Source of the DNA: Bradyrhizobium niftali
Lineage (GTDB): Bacteria > Pseudomonadota > Alphaproteobacteria > Rhizobiales > Xanthobacteraceae
Direction: 5' to 3'
DNA: 64,000 nt
NCBI RefSeq assembly: GCF_004571025.1
Contig: NZ_SPQT01000005.1
Span: 62,001-126,000, forward strand
The first letter of the stretch is position 1, and every line of letters starts with the position of its first letter. A model generated the notes under the pieces. That model had not been told where the DNA came from and did not search any database. It saw only the letters and a program-made list of their open reading frames with translations. Positions 37,180 to 46,490 of the stretch are shown here, in pieces. The translations under genes and the position numbers were made by a program.

Positions 37180-37214
37180 AGAAAAAGCCCTGCCGGCAAT
37201 AACCGACAGGGCTT
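37180..37214 (-). terminator. Intrinsic terminator, minus strand
   Basis: The arms 37185-37196 and 37203-37214 form an 11-of-12-pair stem (AAGCCCTG.CGG with CCG.CAGGGCTT) with a six-base loop. On the minus strand the stem is followed by CTTTTTCTTT. It stands 26 bp after the stop of the minus-strand gene at 37240-37509. Confidence 0.75.
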
Positions 37215-37239
37215 CGTCTTCTTCAATCATTCGGGTGCA

Positions 37240-37509
37240 CTAACTCTGGAAACCCTCCATGCGGCGGGACCCATTGCGGCCACGAGCAGGGCGCCGTGCT
37301 TTGGTGGACACCGCCGGCCGTGTCGTGACTTTGATTTTCAGAAGGTCCTGGATCACTGCTTGCGGGTCTGTCAGCAGCAGCTTGCTTTGTTCGGCACCCA
37401 TGAGGTCGCGCCATTTGAGCCGGGTCTTGTAGGGCTTCGCAGGATTGAAGTCTTTCGCCGGCTCAAAGGTTTCGACCCGGAATACGATGGTCTGATTGAC
37501 GGCCACCAT
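37240..37509 (-). CDS. Small basic hypothetical protein
   Basis: An 89-residue protein from ATG 37509 (or GTG 37506), directly after GGAGG. The translation VNQTIVFRVETFEPAKDFNP ... WRDLMGAEQSKLLLTDPQAV is protein-like, with a basic Arg-rich tail. A good minus-strand terminator follows, which supports this as the real gene here rather than the open plus-strand frame. The ribosome-binding site lies beside the point where dnaE2 homology begins on the other strand, so the gene marks a rearrangement junction. The family is unknown. Confidence 0.6.
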   Translation of the reverse strand: MVAVNQTIVFRVETFEPAKDFNPAKPYKTRLKWRDLMGAEQSKLLLTDPQAVIQDLLKIKVTTRPAVSTKARRPARGRNGSRRMEGFQS

Positions 37510-37524
37510 ATCCTCCGTGAAGAG

Positions 37525-38217
37525 GTGCAGGCTGTGCTCTGGGCGATCAAGTCCCTGCGGTCGGACACGCTTCCCCTGTTTGCTGAAGCCGATAAACGTG
37601 AGCAGGGCATCCAGCCTGAGATCACGGAAACACCGGTCGCCCTGCCGCCGATGACCAAGGGCCGTGAGGTGGTCGAGGACTATCGCTCGCATGGCCTCAC
37701 GTTGCGGGCCCATCCGCTGGCCTTCCTCCGCGAAGAACTCACGCGCCGAGCCATCAGCCCATGCCGCGATCTCCAGACAGCCGGGGATGGCTCGAGGATT
37801 TCGGTGGCCGGCCTTGTCCTCGTGCGCCAGAAGCCGGGATCGGCCAAGGGCGTCATGTTCATCACGCTCGAAGACGAAACCGACATCGCCAATCTGATCG
37901 TCTGGCCGTCACTGTTTGATAAGCTGCGCCGCACCATTCTGGGCGCACAGATGATGACCGTCCGGGGCAAGGTTCAGTGCGCCAATGGCGTCGTCCATCT
38001 GATTGCCGAACATCTGCTCGATGAAACCGAGCTGCTGAATAGCGTCGGTGGTAGCAACGGAGCCTTTGTCCTTCCCGCCGGCCGCGGCGACGAAGCCCGG
38101 CATTCCAGCAGTCCCGACCCTCGCGGCGACGTCCCCATCAGGAAGGTGCGGGACATCTATATCCCGGATCTGCACATCGACACGTTGAATGTGAAGGCGC
38201 GGATTCAGGTAGATTGA
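37525..38217 (+). pseudogene. dnaE2: Error-prone DNA polymerase DnaE2, C-terminal fragment
   Basis: From about 37525 the plus frame reads as the C-terminus of ImuC/DnaE2: EVQAVLWAIKSLRSDTLPLF, then REVVEDYRSHGLTLRAHPLA, then the OB-fold region ISVAGLVLVRQKPGSAKGVM with FITLEDETDIANLIVWP, and the family-typical end GRGDEARHSSSPDPR. Only about 230 of roughly 1080 residues remain; the polymerase active site is missing, so the fragment cannot be a polymerase. The open frame upstream to 37174 is not dnaE2-like. It probably came from a lost imuA-imuB-dnaE2 cassette, which is common in rhizobia and their plasmids. Confidence 0.8.
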
Positions 38218-38564
38218 GGCAGCGTATTACGTTTCCGTTTGTTGCATTCCGCGTGTGCCGCCTTGATGTTTTCCTTTTTGTTGCTTCCACCAAGCGAACG
38301 CGGAATGACATGGTCGATTGTAGCCTCGAGCGGATCTCTGACATTTCGTTCGGAGAAGTCTATTGGCAACTTCATCTCGGCCCCACACAAATAACATTTG
38401 CCTTCCTGCTTTTTGAAAAGCTTTGTAACCCTCTCCAGCCCTCTGGTTAATCTTTTGGGCCTTTTAGACCTGGGGCTATCAACCAGCTTCGCCATTTCGG
38501 ACGAGCCATCAGTTGAACTCGTCACGTCATGCGGTTTTTTGTATTGAGGAGGAACGATGCTCAT
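38205..38564 (-). CDS. HNH endonuclease domain protein
   Basis: A 119-residue protein from ATG 38564. A basic N-terminal half (KRPKRLTRGLERVTKLFKKQ) leads to the HNH core: zinc ligands in CYLCG, then ATIDHVIPRSLGGSNKKENI with the catalytic His, then CNKRKRN. It should cleave DNA with a divalent metal, but whether it is a homing, phage-type or restriction nuclease cannot be told. It overlaps the dnaE2 fragment by 13 bp at its 3' end. Confidence 0.8.
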   Translation of the reverse strand: MSIVPPQYKKPHDVTSSTDGSSEMAKLVDSPRSKRPKRLTRGLERVTKLFKKQEGKCYLCGAEMKLPIDFSERNVRDPLEATIDHVIPRSLGGSNKKENIKAAHAECNKRKRNTLPQST

Positions 38565-38996
38565 TGGCTACAATTATATTTCGGTTTCCCATAAATCGAT
38601 TTTACGATTAAGGCAATTCCGAAATCAAGGAGCCTAAAACGGTCTGATTCTTAGAGCGGCGCCGGAGTTCCGCAGTTCCGCGACACGTGAATAATGGTCT
38701 GCGCCGCCGTCGATTTAGCCATTTTGCCGAATCGACAGCCCCATCAGTCTGGCTCATCTCTGAGCTTGGACTGTATTCGGAAGCCTCTAAAAGATCGAAA
38801 CGATTAGAACAACGCCCCCAACACAGACTGCGGCCATCAAAACAAAGAAGTACTTTCTGCTCATTCCGGACGTAAGGGCTTGCCTAGGAGCGCCGGGATC
38901 GGCGCCCCGCTCCATATCAGGGCGGTGAGAATGACTATCGCGCCCTCCGACCCATGTGCCAAGCGCGCATGCTTCTAATACGGCACTTGAAAGGTT
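38565..38996. other. Gap, nothing identified
   Basis: Only short frames (for example 38687-38875 plus) with no ribosome-binding site or recognisable protein. The sequence is AT-richer than the flanks near 38570-38640, consistent with a promoter for the HNH gene. Confidence 0.4.
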
Positions 38997-39419
38997 CTAC
39001 TTGGAGATCGCCCCCATCCCTTTCACGATACCATCAAACGAATAGGACAGCTCGACCATATCGACGTCCGCGGCAGGATCATCGCACTTGAACGCCTTGC
39101 ACGAGGCCTGCGCACGGGCGTAGGTGTCGGGAAAAAGATCCTTGTTTTTCTCCAGAAACGCAAGAACCGCGTTCACATATCCGCGGCTTGTGTATCCGCT
39201 TGCTCGATCGGCCGCCAGCCGCTCGGACGCAATAGCGATGTCGTTAAGGCGGGCGTACTTCGTGGCCTCATAAGTCGCAATCCCGGCTAGGATTGCCACG
39301 GCAAACAAGTAAGCAGCATGATAGTAGCGTGTCTTAAAGATCTCGATAGGCAACAGCAAACTTATGATCGACGCAACGCTTCCCACCACACCGATCACAA
39401 TCACTATCATCGCGGTCAT
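38997..39419 (-). CDS. Two-TM hypothetical membrane protein
   Basis: A 140-residue protein from ATG 39419. Two membrane helices (about residues 3-24 and 32-50) are followed by a 90-residue soluble domain containing two Cys (SCKAFKCDD) and a helix-rich pattern. The family is unknown. It lies alone between a gap and an R1 repeat. Confidence 0.65.
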   Translation of the reverse strand: MTAMIVIVIGVVGSVASIISLLLPIEIFKTRYYHAAYLFAVAILAGIATYEATKYARLNDIAIASERLAADRASGYTSRGYVNAVLAFLEKNKDLFPDTYARAQASCKAFKCDDPAADVDMVELSYSFDGIVKGMGAISK

Positions 39420-39580
39420 CGTCTTCCTTTCCGATATCCCAATTAGCTCCGACGATCATCGTGCTGTGCGTTTTCCATCGCCGGCGTGCCGCCGCTTTCC
39501 TTACGATTGCCACGAGGACCATACCAGTGGGATAACTACGGCTGTCGCGCGACGGATCATAGCTCAATCTGACATCAGAA

Positions 39581-39653
39581 ATGGGCACACGGGCCGCGTG
39601 AGCATAGCGACGGAGCAGCCGGCACGCGAAACGAGTGCAGCGACGAGACCGGT
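39581..39653. repeat. R1 repeat, copy 3
   Basis: GGGCCGCGTGAGCATAGCGA and GAGTGCAGCGACGAGACCGG match the R1 blocks at 28262 and 31813. It stands alone, without R2 or R3. Confidence 0.75.
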
Positions 39654-39850
39654 AAAAAACAGCAAAGCAACATGATATCGAGCCCAAGGGATAACCGCGA
39701 ATGACGGCCCTTCCTTACGATTGGCTATCGGTCTGTTCGGCAGCCGGCGCGGGCTTGAGCAGGGGCGGCAGTCCGTGCTTCTCGCCCACATCGCTGTTCG
39801 GGAGGAGGGCATGGTGGCGAGCGAGGCTCGTCCGCGAGACGCTTGCCCAG

Positions 39851-41758
39851 CTATCCCGCGGCGATTGTATATTCTGCCTCGGCGTCTTCCTCGTCGCTAT
39901 CGACATCCACCCCTTCGTCGGGCATGGCGCCGGCGTAAGCAGCTTTCCCGGTCGCGCGCTCGATCAAGGAAAGTAGTTGCCGTTGGCGATCGGCCATGAA
40001 CTCGTCGAAGCGGTTTTCCCGCAGGAGTGACGGATCGATGAGGTGGGTTCTCAGATAGCCGTCCAAGCGCTGGCCATCGATAGGGGGCGTTGTGTCGCTT
40101 CCTCTTTCGAGCTTGGCCAGGTAGTCGGATGGCGCAATGCCGCCGATGATCCTGTTGGTGCGATAGGAGAGCGGCGTCTTGTTGATGATGGAATCGTAGA
40201 TCTTCGGCGAGATATTCCGTTTCTTGCACCAGTCCTGCGGAAAGATGTGGTGAATATCGACGTTCTCTCCGAAGAACACCGTATGATCGAACTTCTGGCC
40301 CGAACGGAAGTCTTCCGCGCCGACCTTCATGAGCAGGGCATTGACACCCTTGTATGCGGCCGAGAGACGCATCCGCATGGACTTCAACCGGTCCGCGCGG
40401 AAGACGACTTCGCTAACCGTCGATGGCTCCGGTCCGCCTTGAAGCCACGGCGGCACTTCCATGAAATCGCGTGCGATGCGTGATTCAACCGCTGAGCCGT
40501 ACAGCTCGCCGAAGACGCCATTCCAGTACCAGCGTTCCAGCTTGGCGCGCACCGCCTCGTGTTCCCAGGCATCGCTGATGTCGGCGAGGATCGCGGCAAG
40601 TGGCACGACCTGCGACTGGTAGGGGAGATCATAAATTCGGTAAATGTGGAGCATGTGAAGAAACTTGGCCGCCTGAACGAAGCCAAGCTCCACCTTGTTC
40701 TCGTATTTCTTGTACTCGGCCAGGGGCAAGTTGAGCAGGGCCTGCCGGTTGCCGGAGACGGCGGGCAATTCCTTGCCCTGTTTTCCATCGGCTTCCGCAA
40801 TTCGCCGGCAATCGCGCGTGTAGAAAAGCGAGACGGCTTGCAGGAAGTCGGTATTGCTCACCTCGGCTAGAATGCCTTTTTTGGCACCAGCCGGCCGCAG
40901 TGCTTCCACAAATCGGTGATGACGGCCTTCCGTGTGCTCATCACCGTACCAGTCCTTGCGCAGCTCATGCCCATCCGCCGCGTACATGGCGGTGACGAGC
41001 TCGAATGCGTCGAGAGGTTTTCCGCCCGTGTTTACTTTTTCAAAGACGACGCAAACGGCCTCCTTGGAGGTGGACCGGTCGAGGGCGATGACCGGGACGC
41101 GGTAGTATTTGAAGTTTTCGAGCACGTCCCGTTTGAACTTGCGAAACTCGTCGCGAACGGCCTCATGCTGATCGCCGCGCCAATGGGCGTCGAACCCGTC
41201 CTGCCATTTATCCCAATCGAACACCTTCGTGACGGGGTACATCAGCTGCGCGTATTCCAGCTGTGGCGTCGAAAGATCAAGGTCTACGGAACGACCGAAA
41301 TTGCCACGGACGATCCTGTCCTCGGGGACGCCAATGATAGCGTCCTCGCGATCGACGGTCTGATCAACGGCGTTGCGAATGTCGAAATAGAACCAGCGTT
41401 TGACCTTCTTCTTTTTCGGCGTTTCGGTTTCGACCACCTTGTCGCGTATCGTGACTTGATAAAGCGAGGTCATGCGCTGCTGGCCATCCAGCAGGAGCGA
41501 TTGGGGAGTAACGCCGCGGGCCTCGGGAGGAGCCCCTTCGACCGGTCGCGGTTTGAAATTGACCGGTCCGCCGGTGTCAAGAGACATCAAGGCGCCGACG
41601 GGAAAGGCCCTCGAGATGGAGGCGATGAGGCTCTTGATGCGATCCTCGTCCCAAACCCAGCTACGCTGGAAGTCGGGAAGTTGCATGACGCCTTTCTGGC
41701 AATCATCGAGCAGCTTATGCAGATCAAATGGATTGGTCTGAAAAGTCGAACCGGCCAT
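39851..41758 (-). CDS. DUF262/DUF1524 protein, GmrSD-like modification-dependent nuclease
   Basis: A 635-residue protein from ATG 41758. The N-terminal DUF262 domain contains QLPDFQRSWVWDEDRIKSLI and the DGQQR motif at about 91-95, a ParB-like nucleotide-binding site. The C-terminal DUF1524 part has the HNH-like DIHHIFPQDW near residue 498 and N-K-T-P-L-S-Y-R-T-N-R. Proteins of this layout include GmrSD, which cleaves glucosylated hydroxymethylcytosine DNA, and SspE-type defence proteins; which modification this one senses is unknown. It stands alone, divergent from the AbiE pair, with a 250-bp AT-rich gap between them. Confidence 0.85.
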   Translation of the reverse strand: MAGSTFQTNPFDLHKLLDDCQKGVMQLPDFQRSWVWDEDRIKSLIASISRAFPVGALMSLDTGGPVNFKPRPVEGAPPEARGVTPQSLLLDGQQRMTSLYQVTIRDKVVETETPKKKKVKRWFYFDIRNAVDQTVDREDAIIGVPEDRIVRGNFGRSVDLDLSTPQLEYAQLMYPVTKVFDWDKWQDGFDAHWRGDQHEAVRDEFRKFKRDVLENFKYYRVPVIALDRSTSKEAVCVVFEKVNTGGKPLDAFELVTAMYAADGHELRKDWYGDEHTEGRHHRFVEALRPAGAKKGILAEVSNTDFLQAVSLFYTRDCRRIAEADGKQGKELPAVSGNRQALLNLPLAEYKKYENKVELGFVQAAKFLHMLHIYRIYDLPYQSQVVPLAAILADISDAWEHEAVRAKLERWYWNGVFGELYGSAVESRIARDFMEVPPWLQGGPEPSTVSEVVFRADRLKSMRMRLSAAYKGVNALLMKVGAEDFRSGQKFDHTVFFGENVDIHHIFPQDWCKKRNISPKIYDSIINKTPLSYRTNRIIGGIAPSDYLAKLERGSDTTPPIDGQRLDGYLRTHLIDPSLLRENRFDEFMADRQRQLLSLIERATGKAAYAGAMPDEGVDVDSDEEDAEAEYTIAAG

Positions 41759-41977
41759 GCGGGCAGATGTCCCATTAAAAAATTGAGGACGGCGCCCTTC
41801 ACAGCCCTCGGTCGAGCCGACATCCTGCTACCGATTTGGACAGGTGGAAAGTCCCCGCAATCGCAATGAAGGCCTGGGAGCGATCTGCGGTCGATACTCC
41901 GGCGATCTGCTTGACGTCAAGTTCTTTATAAATCAATAACTTACATATATATTTGCATGAATTGTCAATGAAAATTC

Positions 41978-42006
41978 TTGCAGAAGAGCCTTTCTGAGCC
42001 TATATT
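41978..42006 (+). promoter_or_regulatory. Sigma70-type promoter of abiEi-abiEii, probably leaderless
   Basis: TTGCAG (41978-41983) and TATATT (42001-42006) are separated by exactly 17 bp. The start ATG at 42014 is seven bases after the -10 box, where transcription would begin, and no ribosome-binding site precedes it. This suggests a leaderless message. Confidence 0.5.
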
Positions 42007-42013
42007 TGCCGGC

Positions 42014-42607
42014 ATGACGAAGCTTGAAGAACTCAAACGCCACCTAAAGCCAGGCCAAGCCTATCGACGGGCGGATTTGGCCCGCTGGTCTACGTCTGTT
42101 GATCGGCATCTGAAGCAATTGGTTGCAGACGGCACGCTCAACAAGCTCTCGGGCGGTCTCTATGTTTATCCAAAGGAGACTGTGTTCGGACCAGCTCCGG
42201 CATCCGACAATGATGTCGTATGCGCGTTCTTGAAGGATGACGCGTTTCTGCTGGCCTCCCCCAACGCCTACAACAGCCTCGGCGTGGGAACGACGCAGCT
42301 CTACGACAAGACCGTCGTCTACAATCATAAGCGTCATGGCGAGTTTCAGCTCGGTAATCGCAAGTATGCCTTCCGCGTGAAGCCGCGCTTTCCGAAGTCG
42401 TTGACGAAGGAGTTTCTGCTTGTCGATCTCGTCAATAACGTCGATCAGCTTGCCGAGGCCAAGGACGAAGTTCTAAAGCGCATAGCGGAGCGCGCAGCTG
42501 ACGCCGATCCGAAGCGTTTGCAGCGCGCGGTGCGTGAGTACGGAAGTGAACGGGCGAAGAAGTTTTTCGAACGCGCGCTGAGAGCGAGCGAATTGCATGC
42601 CGCATGA
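42014..42607 (+). CDS. abiEi: AbiEi-type antitoxin / transcriptional regulator
   Basis: A 197-residue protein; ATG 42014 is chosen since MTKLEELKRHL begins the winged-helix domain. Residues 1-55 form the DNA-binding part (RRADLARWSTSVDRHLKQLV, then LNKLSGGLYVYPK). The rest is the AbiEi C-terminal domain (LASPNAYNSLGVGTTQLYDK, VYNHKRHGEFQLG). As in type IV toxin-antitoxin systems, it should repress its own promoter and counter the nucleotidyltransferase toxin. It overlaps abiEii by 11 bp. Confidence 0.85.
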   Translation: MTKLEELKRHLKPGQAYRRADLARWSTSVDRHLKQLVADGTLNKLSGGLYVYPKETVFGPAPASDNDVVCAFLKDDAFLLASPNAYNSLGVGTTQLYDKTVVYNHKRHGEFQLGNRKYAFRVKPRFPKSLTKEFLLVDLVNNVDQLAEAKDEVLKRIAERAADADPKRLQRAVREYGSERAKKFFERALRASELHAA

Positions 42608-43544
42608 TTTTCTTCACAATCACCCGCAGTTGGCGGATCTGATCCGGATTGTGGCGGAAGAAAAGGGCATTGATCCAGCGCTGGTCGAAAAAGACTACTG
42701 GATCGTGCATTGCCTCTATGGTCTTCAGCAGCTCGGCTTTACCTTTCAGCTGAAGGGCGGGACGTCCCTCTCAAAAGGGCATGGCATCATTAGCCGGTTT
42801 TCAGAGGACATCGATATTCTGATTCAGCCCTCTTCCGGCCAGGATGTAAGAGTCGGCAAGAACCACGACAAACCAACCCACATCAAGTCGCGAAAGGATT
42901 TCTACGATTGGCTGACGCAGAAAATCAGGATTAGCGGCATTTCGAACGTCGAACGGGACACCGAGTTCGACGACTTGCCGCAATATCGAAGCGCCGGCAT
43001 CAAGCTGAATTACACGACAGTCGTCGAGGCCATGGAAGGACTCAGAGACGGCGTTCTGCTGGAGGTCGGCTTCGACACGGTCGCTCCGAACACGCCAAAG
43101 GACATCAGTTCGTGGCTTTACGACAGGGCGGCTGCGAGCAACGTCGACGTCATCGACAACCGCGCCACGGAGGTACCTTGCTATGATGCCGGCTATACCT
43201 TCGTTGAAAAGCTCCAGACCGTTTCGACGAAATTCCGCAAACAGCAAGCGGACGGCAGCGATCCGGTGGGGTTCATGCGCCACTACTATGATGTCTACGA
43301 ACTCCTCCGACGCAAAGAGGTTCAGGACTTCATCGGCACAGATGCTTACAAAGCCCACAAGAAGGCACGCTTTCGCAGCGAAAACCAAAACATCGCCGAG
43401 AACGATGCCTTCATCCTGAGCGGCGCAACAACGCGAGCACAATACGCAGACGCCTACGAGCGTAGCAGCGCGCTCTATTACGCAGACAAGCCGACGTTCG
43501 AGCAGATACTTGCCGAGATTTCTAATTGGGCAGAACGGCTGTAG
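42597..43544 (+). CDS. abiEii: AbiEii-type nucleotidyltransferase toxin
   Basis: A 315-residue nucleotidyltransferase. The polymerase-beta-type core shows LKGGTSLSKGHGII near residues 52-65 and RFSEDIDILIQ near 67-77. A following helical domain carries FVEKLQTVSTKFRK and DVYELLRRK. AbiEii-family toxins transfer nucleotides to tRNA or similar targets and cause abortive infection or persistence when the antitoxin fails. The start overlaps abiEi by 11 bp, the normal coupled arrangement. The gene appears intact. Confidence 0.88.
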   Translation: MPHDFLHNHPQLADLIRIVAEEKGIDPALVEKDYWIVHCLYGLQQLGFTFQLKGGTSLSKGHGIISRFSEDIDILIQPSSGQDVRVGKNHDKPTHIKSRKDFYDWLTQKIRISGISNVERDTEFDDLPQYRSAGIKLNYTTVVEAMEGLRDGVLLEVGFDTVAPNTPKDISSWLYDRAAASNVDVIDNRATEVPCYDAGYTFVEKLQTVSTKFRKQQADGSDPVGFMRHYYDVYELLRRKEVQDFIGTDAYKAHKKARFRSENQNIAENDAFILSGATTRAQYADAYERSSALYYADKPTFEQILAEISNWAERL

Positions 43545-43577
43545 CCTTACCGTCTGTCCTGCAATCGCTTGGTTTCG

Positions 43578-45005
43578 TCAAAATTTGTACTTCAGCAGAC
43601 TCAGTTCTCGGTGCTCGATGCACCCGTTATCCCGGTGATAGTATGCTTGGTAGAACTTGAAGTCGGTCCGGCCTTCCGCCCGACATTTCTCTTCGATGAT
43701 TTCGGCGATTTCGATCTTCTTCTCGATTGGCGTTTTAATGCCAAAGATGATGCCTGTGAGATCCCTAAATTGGTAATGAGTGACACGGCTCACAGGATCC
43801 GAGTAGTCACCTCCGTGGAGGATGAGCCGCTGTTCTCCCTCATGCTGCCAAGCCTCTAGTTTGCCCACGACACTCTGATTGAAGGTTGTCCAATAGCGAT
43901 CGCGCCAAGCATTTTCATCGTTGAACATATCATCCACACAGGAGCTTCGCTTGCCAGCCGGGCCCACATACCAAGTGCGCGATAACAAGGGGATCGGCAG
44001 CTGCCCCAGCGATCGGAAAAAATCGACAGTCGGATATTTCTCGCCGTAAACGACCTTCTGGAAATGGTGCGGAACGTAACCCTTGATAGGTCCATCATTG
44101 CCGAAGGCGTAGATCCGCTCCAACTGAAGCGAGAGCTGTCTGTCGTCATCGCCGGCATCGAAAATGAGGCAAGCGGCGGTGTGGTTTTCGCCATACTGCC
44201 CCCAAATTGAGGAATTGCGGCACTCGTTCATAAAGCAGGCAGTGTACCAGTCTGGGTATGTTAGCGTTTCAAGCTGCGTGACGTACTGATTGGGAAACTC
44301 GAATAGGACGAAAGAGCGATTAGGTTCGATCGGCGTTGCCCGATTGTTATAACGATGAAGGAATCCGATTTCTTCGACCATGCTTCGGTGCGTCAAAAAC
44401 ATCGCAGCAATGATGCGTTCTGAATCCGGTCCTTTAGGCAGGCTTACGACATGGTCAAGCATGGCTCTCGCCTGAGCGAGAGACCGTGCAAGGAAGGCTT
44501 CAACTTCCGGATCCTCTTTAATTTCTTTTCCTAGACCATATTCGCCGTAGTTCTGTTGGATGACCCACAAAGCCAGCGCGTGGACCGGATGAAAATAGGC
44601 GGTCAGCTCGTCGCGGCCGACAGGATGAGGGCGCCCGGAAAGCACCTGAACAAGAGCCTTGATGGCCTTATGGTTCAGAAACGATGAGGTTAGCTTTTCG
44701 AGTCTGAGGCGCTGTTGAGGCGTCGGTGCGCGATCGATGATATCGAAGACGGGAACGTCTTGCCAAGAAAGACACTCCGTGCCGGCGCTAATCGAGGCGA
44801 AAGAATACGCCCATTCAAGACAGAGCAAATAGTGGCGAAAGAGATTTGTCCAGACAATCTCGTCTCCACTCCAGAACACATCGCGAAAGCCTTCCATCGG
44901 ATCGTTCAGGCTTTCCGGGCTAGCAAAGAAGATCTCTTGGTTTCGGAGCTCGTTCTTTTCAAGCAAACGCGAAAGTGGGCGAAAGCGATACAGATAATTT
45001 GGCAT
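43578..45005 (-). CDS. DUF2971 protein, last gene of the CBASS-type operon
   Basis: A 475-residue protein from ATG 45005, six bases after the stop of the SAVED gene. The N-terminus YLYRFRPLSRLLEKNELRNQ with FASPESLNDPMEG is the hallmark of DUF2971. A later CRNSSIWGQYGENHTAACLI segment is also typical. DUF2971 proteins are widespread in defence neighbourhoods, but their activity is not established. No membrane helix is present. Tight spacing implies cotranscription with the CBASS genes, so it may be a second effector, a modulator or a hitch-hiker. No similar fixed member of CBASS is known to me. Confidence 0.82.
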   Translation of the reverse strand: MPNYLYRFRPLSRLLEKNELRNQEIFFASPESLNDPMEGFRDVFWSGDEIVWTNLFRHYLLCLEWAYSFASISAGTECLSWQDVPVFDIIDRAPTPQQRLRLEKLTSSFLNHKAIKALVQVLSGRPHPVGRDELTAYFHPVHALALWVIQQNYGEYGLGKEIKEDPEVEAFLARSLAQARAMLDHVVSLPKGPDSERIIAAMFLTHRSMVEEIGFLHRYNNRATPIEPNRSFVLFEFPNQYVTQLETLTYPDWYTACFMNECRNSSIWGQYGENHTAACLIFDAGDDDRQLSLQLERIYAFGNDGPIKGYVPHHFQKVVYGEKYPTVDFFRSLGQLPIPLLSRTWYVGPAGKRSSCVDDMFNDENAWRDRYWTTFNQSVVGKLEAWQHEGEQRLILHGGDYSDPVSRVTHYQFRDLTGIIFGIKTPIEKKIEIAEIIEEKCRAEGRTDFKFYQAYYHRDNGCIEHRELSLLKYKF

Positions 45006-45011
45006 CGTCGA

Positions 45012-46481
45012 TTAGGTGCGCAGGAGACAGCTCGGAACATAGCCTGGATTTTGGTATTCAAACAGCTGAACTTGGCCGATCGAAGTTAGTTGCTGACCAA
45101 GAAATACAGACAACGCAAAAGGACCATAAAAGAAGAGTTTGGTCTTGCGCAGCTGCCGTGCCTTCAAGATCGCGCCGAGATTATCTCTCACCGCCAACGC
45201 CATGGCCGTCGCATCTTCGGGGCCACCAATAGATTGAGAACCCTGGCTTGGTGGCGACATGAAAACATAAGCCTGAGGTAACTCCCCCGTCGATTCAATG
45301 AAGCTGATGATCTCGGCACGCCCATCGCCACGTATATTTAGACCGACGACAAGATCTGAACCATCGACGCTTCCTTCAACAATTTCAGTCTGCAGCGCGT
45401 AGCCAGGCGTTGGCACTGCATCCGACCTCCAGGCTCCCTTTGCGGGCGGTTGAGGAATTTCGAAAACCCAGCCACCAACCAGCGGCATGACGGCACCGAG
45501 CGCGACCCCGGTCGACAAGGTGCACTTGCCACGCAGACGAATATTTCGAACCGGACCCGTTGCCATAATGTCCTTGCGCAGCGCATCGAGCCGCGGCACA
45601 AGGTCGTCATTCCATGTGTTAGGGGGCGGGACACGCCTTGAGGACCTATCAAAGTGTTCCGTCCAGTCCAATTCGTAGTCGGCGGGCGGGTCGAAGTTTT
45701 CTTTCGTCCAGTTGTGAAGCCACAATGTGACGCTTTGTTCCGAGGAAAGGTTCGCGAGCACGGAAGCGCGCAAGATGGATTCAAGAGTCGCCTTGTCGAG
45801 CGTGACGCCTTTGCTAGCGCTAATTCTACGTAAGAGCTCGGCATAGGCGGGCTGCACCATTGCCCTTATCTTGCCAGCGAACTCCGGATGTTTGAGGAGT
45901 CGCGCCACAAAAATATCAAGCGCACGTTCATCATGCGCGAGGTCGCCATGACCAATTTCGATGCCGACCTTGTCGTAGACAAACTGCATCTGCTCATCAG
46001 TAAGGCCATTTTTGCGTAAGCGCTCATCCACGTCACTCTTGGTAAGTGCAAGAGCGTCGCTCGTATCGTCGTAGAACGAGGCAGCGCCGCGCAAGCGGGC
46101 AAGTCCTGTCTCTATGGGCCTTAACTGCGGCGAGAATCCCGGGCACGCCAAGGTGAATTGCTGATAGATGCCGGGCATTGCCGCATCGAAGGCGCGAAAG
46201 GTTTCGATGACCTCCTTGAACTCGCTCGGCGTAACGTCATGATCTTTGATCTGAATATGTTTGCGTTTCGAGGTCGCATCAACAACATACCGGATGTCAA
46301 TATCGCCTGTACCTTCGGTGAAGATCTGATGGAAAGCGCCATCCGTCATCCACAGGGGCAAGTGACAGACGATGTAGCGGGTTTGGAAGTCAAAGCCCTT
46401 GCCACCGACGATACCACCCATGCCTGCAGGCGAAACCAGGGAGCCAGCGTCAGCATCAGGAGTTGAAGGCGATTTGCTCAT
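45012..46481 (-). CDS. cap4: DUF4297-SAVED effector nuclease (Cap4-type)
   Basis: A 489-residue CBASS effector from ATG 46481. The N-terminal DUF4297-type endonuclease domain has GGIVGGKGFDFQTRYIVCHL, then the metal site: Asp in TGDIDI (about 60-62) and Q-I-K near 77-79, a PD-(D/E)xK-like core. The C-terminal SAVED domain (about 330-489) ends with LPQAYVFMSPPSQGSQSIGG and FYGPFALSVFLGQQL. In Cap4 proteins SAVED binds a cyclic oligonucleotide and triggers indiscriminate DNA cleavage. It lies nine bases after the CD-NTase gene, which would supply the ligand. The length is usual for Cap4. Confidence 0.88.
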   Translation of the reverse strand: MSKSPSTPDADAGSLVSPAGMGGIVGGKGFDFQTRYIVCHLPLWMTDGAFHQIFTEGTGDIDIRYVVDATSKRKHIQIKDHDVTPSEFKEVIETFRAFDAAMPGIYQQFTLACPGFSPQLRPIETGLARLRGAASFYDDTSDALALTKSDVDERLRKNGLTDEQMQFVYDKVGIEIGHGDLAHDERALDIFVARLLKHPEFAGKIRAMVQPAYAELLRRISASKGVTLDKATLESILRASVLANLSSEQSVTLWLHNWTKENFDPPADYELDWTEHFDRSSRRVPPPNTWNDDLVPRLDALRKDIMATGPVRNIRLRGKCTLSTGVALGAVMPLVGGWVFEIPQPPAKGAWRSDAVPTPGYALQTEIVEGSVDGSDLVVGLNIRGDGRAEIISFIESTGELPQAYVFMSPPSQGSQSIGGPEDATAMALAVRDNLGAILKARQLRKTKLFFYGPFALSVFLGQQLTSIGQVQLFEYQNPGYVPSCLLRT

Positions 46482-46490
46482 TGATCTTAC

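Noticed and set aside
37174..37524. N-terminal part of the open frame in front of the dnaE2 fragment
   Set aside because: It does not look like DnaE2, lies opposite a better-supported minus-strand gene, and crosses that gene's terminator.
42014..43544. AbiE pair as part of the CBASS operon
   Set aside because: It is on the opposite strand and convergent with DUF2971; a separate promoter is visible.
45012..46481. SAVED protein as an HNH-type Cap5 effector
   Set aside because: No HNH motif; the N-terminal motifs fit the DUF4297 nuclease domain instead.
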